Shown here in pieces: positions 6,858 through 13,636 of a DNA stretch of 36,195 nucleotides. Origin of the DNA: Clostridiales bacterium (lineage in GTDB: Bacteria; Bacillota; Clostridia; Christensenellales; UBA1242); the NCBI GenBank assembly GCA_918285425.1, contig CAKJZE010000022.1, forward strand, positions 1 through 36,195. The letters are read 5' to 3'. A model generated the notes under the pieces. That model saw nothing but the letters and a program-made list of their open reading frames with translations. It made no database searches and had not been told where the DNA came from. The translations under genes and the position numbers were made by a program. The stretch's first letter is position 1; each line of letters starts with the position of its first letter.

Positions 6858-8168
6858 ATGAAAAACTATTCATTTGCAGATACATTATACAAACTTCGAA
6901 AAGCTGAAGGCATGTCACAAAAGCAACTTTCAGAAAGTCTTGACGTGACAAACAAAGCAATCAGCAAGTGGGAAACTGGCGGAGCCTTCCCCTCTGTCAG
7001 TCAACTTATAAAAATTTCAGATCTGTTCAACATTTCTCTTGATGAATTACTTAAACCAACAAATAACAGTACCAAAAATATAACTAAAATTTGTATCACT
7101 GGTGGTCCATGTGCAGGTAAATCCACAGCGCTCAGCTGGATTCAAACAGAGTTCAGAAAAAAAGGATACACTGTGTTATTTGTGCCAGAAACCGCAACAG
7201 AACTTATACTTGGTGGCATAGCCCCTTGGACAATAGACACAAATATAAATTTTGAAACCTATATCATAAAACTTCAAATTGAAAAAGAGAAGTTGTTTGA
7301 AGAAGCAGCAAAACATATATATAATAGTGACAAAGTGTTGATTGTTTGCGATCGCGGAACACTTGATTGCAAATCCTATATGACCGAATCAGAATTCGCC
7401 AATGCAATGAAAAAACTTGGCACAACTGAAGTCAAGCTACGTGACAACTATGATGCAGTTTTCCATCTTGTAACAGCTGCAAATGGTGCAAAAGATTTTT
7501 ATAATTTCGACAACAATAAAGCAAGATACGAATCAATTGAAGAAGCCATAAAAAGTGACGAAAAAACTCTTAACGGTTGGACAGGACACTCACATTTGCG
7601 TGTCATTGACAACTCTTCAGACTTTGAGCATAAAATGAGACGTCTTATGGCAGAAATCTCACTCTTTCTTGGCGAACCTGCACCTTATGAAATTGAACGT
7701 AAATTTCTGATTGAATACCCTTCCCTGAAAATGCTTGACAACTTACCAAATTGCCACAAAGTTGAAATTGTACAAACCTATCTTAAATCAACAAAGGGCA
7801 CAGACGTCCGAGTTCGTCAACGTGGGGAAAATGGAAGCTTCACATACACAAAGACCATCAAACAAAAAGTTTCAGATATGAAACGTATTGAAACTGAAAC
7901 AAGAATTACCAAAGATGACTATATCAGGCTGCTTGTTCAGGCAGACACCACAAAACATCAAATAATAAAAACCAGATACTGTTTGATGCATGAAGGGCAA
8001 TATTTTGAAATAGATATTTACCCATTTTGGCAAGATCAAGCCATTATGGAAATTGAACTTCTTGAAGAAAACCAAAAAATAAAATTTCCAAAATTTATTA
8101 AGATAAAAGAAGAAGTTACTGGAAACCCAAAATATTTCAATACAGAACTTGCAAAATTAAACAGTTAA
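6858..8168 (+). CDS. Three-domain protein: XRE HTH, AAA_28-type NTPase and CYTH domain
   Basis: The 436-residue protein reads as three modules. Residues about 5-65 are an XRE helix-turn-helix (M-S-Q-K-Q-L-S-E-S-L, N-K-A-I-S-K-W-E). Residues about 75-270 are a P-loop NTPase of the AAA_28/NadR-like type, with Walker A G-G-P-C-A-G-K-S-T at 82-90, V-P-E-T-A-T-E-L and V-C-D-R-G-T-L-D. Residues about 277-430 are a CYTH/triphosphate-tunnel domain opening with E-I-E-R-K-F-L-I (the ExExK metal motif) and containing R-V-R-Q-R. The ATPase-CYTH pairing is known, for example in TTD14-like proteins that bind GTP and phospholipid; the N-terminal DNA-binding domain adds a plausible regulatory output. CYTH domains bind triphosphate-containing ligands. 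It has its own promoter and terminator, so it acts alone. The ligand is unknown. Confidence 0.85.
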   Translation: MKNYSFADTLYKLRKAEGMSQKQLSESLDVTNKAISKWETGGAFPSVSQLIKISDLFNISLDELLKPTNNSTKNITKICITGGPCAGKSTALSWIQTEFRKKGYTVLFVPETATELILGGIAPWTIDTNINFETYIIKLQIEKEKLFEEAAKHIYNSDKVLIVCDRGTLDCKSYMTESEFANAMKKLGTTEVKLRDNYDAVFHLVTAANGAKDFYNFDNNKARYESIEEAIKSDEKTLNGWTGHSHLRVIDNSSDFEHKMRRLMAEISLFLGEPAPYEIERKFLIEYPSLKMLDNLPNCHKVEIVQTYLKSTKGTDVRVRQRGENGSFTYTKTIKQKVSDMKRIETETRITKDDYIRLLVQADTTKHQIIKTRYCLMHEGQYFEIDIYPFWQDQAIMEIELLEENQKIKFPKFIKIKEEVTGNPKYFNTELAKLNS

Positions 8169-8182
8169 CAGATAAACAATCA

Positions 8183-8217
8183 AAAGACACATGAAATGAG
8201 TTCATGTGTCTTTTTTT
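8183..8217 (+). terminator. Strong intrinsic terminator
   Basis: AAAGACACATGAA (8183-8195) pairs perfectly with TTCATGTGTCTTT (8201-8213) around a five-base loop, followed by Ts. Confidence 0.88.
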
Positions 8218-8265
8218 ATCAACATTTATATAACAATAATTTACTTCCAAGAATACAATAAAATA

Positions 8266-8280
8266 GTGGCTTCTTGCCAC
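8266..8280 (+). promoter_or_regulatory. Small perfect hairpin in front of the ZIP transporter gene
   Basis: GTGGC (8266-8270), loop TTCTT, GCCAC (8276-8280). It ends eight bases before AAGGGG, the ribosome site of the transporter gene. It could be an operator or an mRNA stem affecting ribosome access. I do not see a known zinc-regulator consensus. Confidence 0.3.
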
Positions 8281-8298
8281 CTCACACAAGGGGAAATT

Positions 8299-9072
8299 AT
8301 GAATAAAATATTAATTACAATATTGGGTTGCACAAGCATATTTCTTGCAACAACGTTTGGAGCAGCTCTTGTTTTTTGCATAAAAAAAGAGATAAATAAA
8401 AAACTCAATTCAATGATATGTGGATTTTCTGCCGGAGTGATGATTGCTGCATCAGTATTCAGCCTTATTTTACCATCTATTGATGACTCTTCATACCTTG
8501 GAACATTTGATTTTTTGCCTGCAAGCTTAGGTGTTTTAATCGGCACACTTTTCCTGCTTTTAATTGATGTTATTGTTGCACTTTCAAACAAAAGGAAAAA
8601 TTTAAGCACAGCCCCACAAAAACAAAAATTGACAAAATTTATACTCGCATTTGTTCTTCATAATATTCCTGAAGGTCTTGCTGTTGGCTTTGCTTTTGGA
8701 AGTGCTCTTGCATCAAACTCTGCACTCGCCGGAGCAATCGGTCTGACCATTGGAATTGGTATTCAAAACATACCTGAAGGCCTTGCTGTTGCATTGCCAA
8801 CATATAAATTCACAAAAAATAAATCAAAAAGCTTTTTACTTGGTACTTTAAGTGGCGCAGTTGAGCCAATTTTTGCAATTGTTGGTGTCATAATTGCATC
8901 TCAAATTCAAACACTTCTTCCATGGTTTCTTGCATTTTCCGCAGGCGCAATGATATTTGTAACTGTCGAAGACTTGATACCTGAAGCCAAATATTCAGAA
9001 AAAAGTCACATTGGCACCTATGCGTTTATTTTCGGTTTTGTGATCATGATGATACTTGACGTATTACTGTAA
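8299..9072 (+). CDS. ZIP-family divalent metal transporter (ZupT-like)
   Basis: ZIP proteins carry zinc, and often iron or manganese, into the cytoplasm. The 257-residue protein has about eight hydrophobic segments. The two metal-site helices are diagnostic: H-N-I-P-E-G-L-A-V-G in the fourth and N-I-P-E-G-L-A-V-A-L-P in the fifth, followed by G-A-V-E-P-I-F. The loop after the third helix is short and lysine-rich, not histidine-rich. ATG 8299 is chosen because AAGGGG lies six bases upstream. The frame is open further upstream, but that portion reads into the preceding terminator. The gene stands between a terminator and the trmL promoter, so it is probably monocistronic. Metal specificity cannot be read from sequence alone. 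Confidence 0.92.
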   Translation: MNKILITILGCTSIFLATTFGAALVFCIKKEINKKLNSMICGFSAGVMIAASVFSLILPSIDDSSYLGTFDFLPASLGVLIGTLFLLLIDVIVALSNKRKNLSTAPQKQKLTKFILAFVLHNIPEGLAVGFAFGSALASNSALAGAIGLTIGIGIQNIPEGLAVALPTYKFTKNKSKSFLLGTLSGAVEPIFAIVGVIIASQIQTLLPWFLAFSAGAMIFVTVEDLIPEAKYSEKSHIGTYAFIFGFVIMMILDVLL

Positions 9073-9086
9073 AATTTATAAATCAA

Positions 9087-9115
9087 TTTACAATTTACAC
9101 TCACAATGTTACAAT
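9087..9115 (+). promoter_or_regulatory. Promoter of trmL
   Basis: TTTACA at 9087-9092, a 17-base spacer and TACAAT at 9110-9115. The predicted transcript starts at about the Shine-Dalgarno sequence itself (GAGGT at 9122-9126), giving a leader of roughly 12 bases. Confidence 0.6.
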
Positions 9116-9133
9116 AATTATGAGGTAAATGCT

Positions 9134-9622
9134 ATGAATATAGTTCTTGTAGAGCCAGAAATCCCACAAAACGCTGGCAATATTGTGCGCACCTGCAGTG
9201 CAACTGGCTGTAACCTTTATCTTGTGCGTCCACTTGGGTTTGAACTTTCTGATAAACATTATAAAAGGGCAGGTCTTGACTATCACGACTTTGCCAACGT
9301 AAAGATTGTTGACAGCTTTGAGAAAATTTATGAAGCAAACAAAGACAAACAGTTCTTTTTTGCAAGCACAAAAAGCAAAAAAACTTACGCTGATGTCACC
9401 TATTCTGACGATTGTTTCATTGTCTTTGGCAAAGAAAGTTTTGGCCTTCGTGAAAGTCTTTTAAAACAGCATTATGACGACTGCATACGTATTCCAATGC
9501 TTGAAAACAGGCGTTCACTTAACTTAAGTAATTCTGTTGCAATCATAGTTTACGAAGCACTCCGTCAACAAAATTTCAAAAATTTACAAACATCTGGCGA
9601 ACTGACCGGCAGAATTGATTAA
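9134..9622 (+). CDS. trmL: tRNA (cytidine(34)-2'-O)-methyltransferase TrmL
   Basis: TrmL uses S-adenosylmethionine to methylate the ribose of the wobble nucleotide (C34 or cmnm5U34) in tRNA-Leu isoacceptors. The 162-residue product is the compact, SPOUT-only form. I-P-Q-N-A-G-N-I-V-R-T forms motif 1, F-G-K-E-S-F-G-L the motif 2 loop, and R-S-L-N-L-S-N-S-V-A-I the knotted motif 3. P-L-G-F and K-R-A-G-L-D-Y are typical of TrmL. ATG 9134 follows GAGGT; the upstream frame extension has no ribosome site. A second SpoU-class methyltransferase follows 10 bases after the stop, so the two are co-transcribed. Confidence 0.93.
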   Translation: MNIVLVEPEIPQNAGNIVRTCSATGCNLYLVRPLGFELSDKHYKRAGLDYHDFANVKIVDSFEKIYEANKDKQFFFASTKSKKTYADVTYSDDCFIVFGKESFGLRESLLKQHYDDCIRIPMLENRRSLNLSNSVAIIVYEALRQQNFKNLQTSGELTGRID

Positions 9623-9632
9623 AAGGAATATT

Positions 9633-10172
9633 ATGCAAAAGCAACTTAACCATCAAGAATTTAAATTAATTCAAGAAAAAAACAAAAACAACATAATTAT
9701 TATTCTTGAAAATTTAGAACATGCTGAAAATATTGGATCTGCATTCAGACTTGCAGATGCTTTTAACATTGAAGGAATTGTCATTATAACCAATCATGAA
9801 TTAGATTGGAAAAAAATAGAAAAAACAGCTAGAAATTGTGAAAGTAGTGTACCTTTCCGTATTTGTAAAAATGCAGATGAAGCTTTATCTTTTATTGCTA
9901 AAAAAAAATATAAACCTGTTAACATTGAAATAACTTCTGAAAGCAAACCTTTAAGAGATATTAATTTTGCTAAACTTGAAAATGTTGCAATTATTGTTGG
10001 CAATGAAAGAACTGGCGTAAGCGATGAGATGCTTGAAAAAGTACCATCATCTTGCCACATTGATATGTATGGGAACAATTCTTCCATGAATGTGTCAAAC
10101 GCACTTGCAATCGCCTTATATAAAGTATCAGAAGATTTGCTTTTATTAAATAAATTATTGTTACTGAAATAG
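9633..10172 (+). CDS. SpoU/TrmH-family RNA 2'-O-methyltransferase
   Basis: The 179-residue protein is a SPOUT-fold methyltransferase. N-I-G-S-A-F-R-L-A-D-A forms motif 1, I-V-G-N-E-R-T-G-V-S motif 2, and S-M-N-V-S-N-A-L-A-I-A-L motif 3. The layout resembles TrmH, which methylates G18 in the tRNA D-loop, but it lacks the C-terminal extension of classical TrmH, so the target base is uncertain. AAAGGA precedes ATG 9633. It is the second gene of the trmL operon and ends before a clear terminator. By eye its codons are more A/T-ending than those of trmL, possibly a separate origin. Confidence 0.85.
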   Translation: MQKQLNHQEFKLIQEKNKNNIIIILENLEHAENIGSAFRLADAFNIEGIVIITNHELDWKKIEKTARNCESSVPFRICKNADEALSFIAKKKYKPVNIEITSESKPLRDINFAKLENVAIIVGNERTGVSDEMLEKVPSSCHIDMYGNNSSMNVSNALAIALYKVSEDLLLLNKLLLLK

Positions 10173-10200
10173 AAAATATATTTATTAGTATAATGACAAT

Positions 10201-10230
10201 AAAAAAACAAGACATTTTTCTTGTTTTTTT
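10201..10230. terminator. Bidirectional intrinsic terminator
   Basis: AAAAAAACAAGA (10201-10212) pairs with TCTTGTTTTTTT (10219-10230). It separates the trmL operon from the convergent deoxyribosyltransferase-like gene, whose stop is at 10238. Confidence 0.8.
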
Positions 10231-10237
10231 ACACTTT

Positions 10238-10540
10238 CTATTCTTTCACTGGTTTATAGTAAACAATTTCTTTTTTTAGTTTCTTGGCATAATTGATTTG
10301 GCTTTTAGTGCTTTCTCCAATATAACCATCAACATTCATAACATAGATTGCATCAGCAAGCTCAATTTTTTTCATGTGGCAAGCATAGATGTTTTCAAGT
10401 TCCCTAATTTCGTTTTTGTATTTTTTATCATAGCTAAATGGTGCAAGCACACAAATACCCTCTTCCGCTTCAAGAAGGCTTGCAACCTTTTTCATTTCAT
10501 CTTCAAATTTTAAACTTCCACAAATAGTATAAACTTTCAT
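10238..10540 (-). CDS. Small nucleoside 2-deoxyribosyltransferase-like protein
   Basis: The 100-residue protein begins V-Y-T-I-C-G-S-L-K-F-E-D-E-M and contains A-D-A-I-Y-V-M-N-V-D-G-Y-I-G-E-S-T-K. This pattern matches the short nucleoside 2-deoxyribosyltransferase / DUF4406-like fold, in which the Glu of G-E-S-T-K would be the nucleophile. The protein is shorter than characterised transferases (about 150 residues), so activity may be hydrolysis of a nucleotide or something unrelated. A GTG at 10549 lies inside the Shine-Dalgarno GAGGTG; ATG 10540, six bases downstream of it, is the start. It has its own promoter. Confidence 0.65.
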   Translation of the reverse strand: MKVYTICGSLKFEDEMKKVASLLEAEEGICVLAPFSYDKKYKNEIRELENIYACHMKKIELADAIYVMNVDGYIGESTKSQINYAKKLKKEIVYYKPVKE

Positions 10541-10558
10541 AATTTTCACCTCTTATCT

Positions 10559-10587
10559 ATTATACAATGAAACGTATTTTTTAGCAA
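10559..10587 (-). promoter_or_regulatory. Promoter of the deoxyribosyltransferase-like gene
   Basis: TTGCTA (10587..10582), a 17-base spacer and a perfect TATAAT (10564..10559) on the minus strand, just ahead of GAGGTG and the ATG. Confidence 0.7.
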
Positions 10588-10636
10588 ATAATTTTACGCA
10601 GATATTTTAATTTTTTACCAACTTAAATAAAACACA

Positions 10637-11968
10637 CTATGCCCGTTCAATTTTAACCAAGGTTTCCACATGCTGAGTCTGAGGAAACATATCATAAGCT
10701 TTAACCTCTTTTAATTTATATCCGCCCGCACAAATAAGTTTCAAGTCTCTTGCAAGTGTCGCCGGATTGCACGAAACATAAACAATTTCTTTCACACTGC
10801 TCTGCAAAATTGACTGAACAACTTTTCCGTCCAACCCTTTTCTTGGTGGATCAAGAACAAGCAAGCAATCTTCATTGATAGCATTTATTACTTCTGGCAA
10901 CTTATCTGCAACATCACAATTGATGTTGGTAATGTTCTTAATTCCGTTTTCTTTTGCCATAGCATCAGCATCATTTGTTGCTTCTTTAACTATTTCAAGT
11001 CCATACACATGTTTTGCAGACTGGCTTAAAAGTGCAGACATCAGCCCCGCACCGCTATAGGCATCAACAACCACTTTGTTTTTTGCAAATTGAATAGCTT
11101 TTTTATAAATTTCCTGCATAATATGCACATTTACTTGGAAAAAGCTTTTTGCAGAAAGAAGCACTTTTACACCCAATATATCGCAATTTATACATTTTAT
11201 TCCGCAAAGCCAATCAACATTTCCTTCCAAAATCACATTATTATCGCTTATCTTTTTGCACTCAAATATACCAATGTCATCATCACCTAATTTCAGTTCA
11301 TTTTTCAATTCAGACAACATAACATTTGCATTTTTTATGTGCACACTTGACACCACAACCACAAGCACTTTGCCATCAACCACGCGAACAACCAAATACT
11401 TAAAATGTTTTTTTGTGCTGGCATAAAATTTGTTTACAATTTCTTTAAAAGCTTTTGCAACTTTATTAATTAAATTATCTGTTATCAAACAATTATCTAT
11501 GAATATTGGCTCATGCGAAAGACCTTTAAACATTGAAACTTGCAGCTTTCCATCGTCATCAATAAAAAGTGGAAATGCAGCTTTGTTACGATAAAAATAT
11601 TCTTTGTCACTTGGCACAATATCAACACTTTGAATATCTTTAAACCCGCCAATTTTCACAAGCGCATTACGAACAATATTTTTCTTGGCTTCCAGTGTCT
11701 TTGCATAGTTCATATGTTGAAGCGAACAACCGCCACATTTTGCAAAGTATGGACAAGACGGGTCAATCCTTTCAGGTGATGATTCAATAATGTTCACAAT
11801 CTTGCCAACCGCATAGTTTTTTGTCACTTTGATAATGTGAACCTTCAATTTTTCGCCACTTATTGAAAATGGTACAAAAATAACAAAGCCATCTGAACGC
11901 GCTATGCCCTGTCCTTCACTGTTATAACCATCTATTGTCACAATAAGTTCATCATTTTTTGAAATCAT
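10637..11968 (-). CDS. rlmD: 23S rRNA (uracil-C5)-methyltransferase, RlmD/RlmCD type
   Basis: The enzyme methylates C5 of uracil in 23S rRNA (U1939, and in Gram-positives often also U747). The 443-residue protein has an N-terminal TRAM domain (about 1-60). Next is an iron-sulfur site with C72, C78 and C81 in S-C-P-Y-F-A-K-C-G-G-C and probably C-L-I-T-D later on. The C-terminal methyltransferase has V-V-D-A-Y-S-G-A-G-L, L-D-P-P-R-K-G-L and the catalytic V-S-C-N-P-A-T-L-A-R-D. It overlaps the AlkD-like gene by four bases (ATGA), so the two are translationally coupled. Whether it does one or both rRNA sites cannot be told from sequence, hence the general symbol. Confidence 0.92.
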   Translation of the reverse strand: MISKNDELIVTIDGYNSEGQGIARSDGFVIFVPFSISGEKLKVHIIKVTKNYAVGKIVNIIESSPERIDPSCPYFAKCGGCSLQHMNYAKTLEAKKNIVRNALVKIGGFKDIQSVDIVPSDKEYFYRNKAAFPLFIDDDGKLQVSMFKGLSHEPIFIDNCLITDNLINKVAKAFKEIVNKFYASTKKHFKYLVVRVVDGKVLVVVVSSVHIKNANVMLSELKNELKLGDDDIGIFECKKISDNNVILEGNVDWLCGIKCINCDILGVKVLLSAKSFFQVNVHIMQEIYKKAIQFAKNKVVVDAYSGAGLMSALLSQSAKHVYGLEIVKEATNDADAMAKENGIKNITNINCDVADKLPEVINAINEDCLLVLDPPRKGLDGKVVQSILQSSVKEIVYVSCNPATLARDLKLICAGGYKLKEVKAYDMFPQTQHVETLVKIERA

Positions 11969-12669
11969 TTTATTTTTAGTTCCTTAAGTTTTTGTTTAAT
12001 ATTTTCATCAATTCTGCGACTTTCGCACGCCTTTTGTATTCCTTTATTAATCACAAAGACATTAAAATGATGATTTTTAATAATTTTTTGCGCAATTTCA
12101 ACTGCATTTTGCGAATTTTTAATAAGTATTTCAGATATAAGCCACGCTATCGCCATATTGACATAATATTTATCGCAATCCACTTTGTCAATATCAGTTA
12201 AAACCCTTTCATAATCATCAAGAAAAAACTTCATCAGACCAACCACACCAAGCCTTACAACAAACTCTTTATCACTTGAAAGCAAACTGCAGAAGAAATC
12301 ATAATCATTTTTAGTGCCTTTAACACATTTCATGCCTGCATTAAGGTCAACCTCTGCCCAACTGTCAAACACCTCTGCAAGTTTAACAAGCCTTGGAAAA
12401 ACATATTCAGGATCCTTATGCAAACAAAGCACAAAACCCTTGATCATCACTTCTTCAAAGGCACTGTTGTCACCAAGCTCAAACAACCTTTCATGATTGC
12501 CTTTAAATATCTCTTTCGCAATTTTCTTAAGCTCTGGCGTACGCACTCCAATAATCTGTTTTTGAGTATTGATAATTTTGCGTGAAAAATCAATAAATGC
12601 TTGATCTGCGCACTTTTGTTTTAATAAAAGTAAAAACTTTTCATAATCACTTTGATTTTCAATATTCAT
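11965..12669 (-). CDS. AlkD-like DNA alkylation repair protein
   Basis: The 234-residue protein matches the AlkD family of HEAT-repeat DNA glycosylases, which remove cationic N3- and N7-alkyl purines. Family signs are I-G-V-R-T-P-E-L-K-K-I-A-K near the N-terminus, then F-E-E-V-M-I-K-G, F-D-S-W-A-E-V-D, and Y-Y-V-N-M-A-I-A-W-L-I-S-E. The D-S-W-A-E-V-D segment matches the conserved aromatic/acidic active region. The frame is open to GTG 12708, but the promoter -10 box lies at 12681..12676, inside that extension. ATG 12669 is exactly six bases after it, so this gene is predicted to be leaderless. It heads an operon with the rRNA methyltransferase. Confidence 0.88.
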   Translation of the reverse strand: MNIENQSDYEKFLLLLKQKCADQAFIDFSRKIINTQKQIIGVRTPELKKIAKEIFKGNHERLFELGDNSAFEEVMIKGFVLCLHKDPEYVFPRLVKLAEVFDSWAEVDLNAGMKCVKGTKNDYDFFCSLLSSDKEFVVRLGVVGLMKFFLDDYERVLTDIDKVDCDKYYVNMAIAWLISEILIKNSQNAVEIAQKIIKNHHFNVFVINKGIQKACESRRIDENIKQKLKELKIK

Positions 12670-12675
12670 ATCAAT

Positions 12676-12704
12676 ATAATACACTAATTTTACAAACATA
12701 TCAA
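12676..12704 (-). promoter_or_regulatory. Promoter of the alkD-rlmD operon, leaderless arrangement
   Basis: TTGATA (12704..12699), a 17-base spacer and TATTAT (12681..12676) on the minus strand. Six bases separate the -10 box from the ATG at 12669..12667. No Shine-Dalgarno sequence is present. Confidence 0.75.
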
Positions 12705-12712
12705 TCACTTGC

Positions 12713-12741
12713 TGGACTTTGCCAAAAGTTTGTTATATACT
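12713..12741 (+). promoter_or_regulatory. Promoter of the radical SAM gene, leaderless arrangement
   Basis: TGGACT (12713-12718), a 17-base spacer and TATACT (12736-12741). Six bases separate the -10 box from ATG 12748. It stands back to back with the alkD promoter, with eight bases between the two -35 boxes. Confidence 0.65.
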
Positions 12742-12747
12742 ATCAAC

Positions 12748-13626
12748 ATGAAATGTAACGTATGTCCAAGAAATTGTAATGTTGATCGTCACACAGCAAA
12801 AGGATTTTGCCAAGCAGGCGACAAAATGGTAATATCAAAAGTTATGCTTCACTACTTTGAGGAGCCCATTTTAACCGGCGGTGAAAACAAGCCAAGTGGA
12901 GCAATCTTTTTTGCCGGTTGTAATTTAAAGTGCGTGTATTGCCAAAACTATGAAATCAGTCATGGCGCACAAGGCAAAGAAGTGACTGTGTCAGAGTTTA
13001 TAGAAATAATTAAAAAACTTGAGAGTATGGGTGCCGAAAACATAGACCTTGTCACCCCAACCCACTATGCAGTGCAAATTGCCAATGCACTTAAGATTTA
13101 TAAGCCAAGTGTGCCAGTAGTGTGGAATACAAGTGGATATGAAAATCCGGAAACAATCAAAGCACTTGCTGGACTTGTTGACATATATTTAACCGATTTC
13201 AAATACGCAGATGACAACCTTGCAATTAAATACAGCAAGGCACCTGATTATGTAAAAAATGCAAAAAATGCACTTAAAGAGATGAAAAAACAACAAAAAG
13301 ACAATGTTTTTGAAAATAATAAGCTTGTCCGCGGAATTGTGATCAGGCATCTTGTTTTGCCAAACAATACCAAAGACAGCATCAAAGTTTTAGATATCGT
13401 AAAAGACATTTGTGGCAAAGACGCAATCCTTTCAATCATGGCACAGTACACACCAATGACCAAAAATTTACCAAAAGAGCTTTGCCGCAAGATCACTCCA
13501 CTTGAATACAAAACCGTGGTAAATCACGCCCTGAAACTTGGGCTTACAAATTCATTCACGCAAGACCTTTCCAGCGCCTCCGCCTGTTTCACCCCCAACT
13601 TCAAAGAAAAAATCATTGAGATATAA
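12748..13626 (+). CDS. PflX-type radical SAM protein
   Basis: The 292-residue protein has the radical SAM cluster motif C-N-L-K-C-V-Y-C (C58, C62, C65). Before it is an extra cysteine set, C-N-V-C-P-R-N-C at residues 3-10 plus C21. This is the layout of the PflX/COG1313 group related to pyruvate formate-lyase activases. Members are uncharacterised; a glycyl-radical activase or another 5'-deoxyadenosyl reaction is expected, and the oxygen-sensitive clusters suit an anaerobe. No glycyl-radical enzyme is visible nearby. ATG 12748 is supported by the cysteine pattern at the very N-terminus and by the -10 box exactly six bases upstream. A TTG at 12709 would start before the promoter. The RNA methyltransferase gene follows after 10 bases. 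Confidence 0.85.
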   Translation: MKCNVCPRNCNVDRHTAKGFCQAGDKMVISKVMLHYFEEPILTGGENKPSGAIFFAGCNLKCVYCQNYEISHGAQGKEVTVSEFIEIIKKLESMGAENIDLVTPTHYAVQIANALKIYKPSVPVVWNTSGYENPETIKALAGLVDIYLTDFKYADDNLAIKYSKAPDYVKNAKNALKEMKKQQKDNVFENNKLVRGIVIRHLVLPNNTKDSIKVLDIVKDICGKDAILSIMAQYTPMTKNLPKELCRKITPLEYKTVVNHALKLGLTNSFTQDLSSASACFTPNFKEKIIEI

Positions 13627-13636
13627 GGAAATCAAT

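Noticed and set aside
8206..8298. Upstream extension of the ZIP transporter frame
   Set aside because: It begins in the preceding terminator stem and has no ribosome site; AAGGGG points to ATG 8299.
10176..10200. TATAAT-like sequence after the TrmH-like gene as a rightward promoter
   Set aside because: It leads directly into a terminator hairpin and there is no rightward gene beyond it.
12670..12747. N-terminal extensions of the AlkD-like and radical SAM frames
   Set aside because: Each extension would start upstream of or inside its own promoter -10 box, and the added residues do not fit the families.
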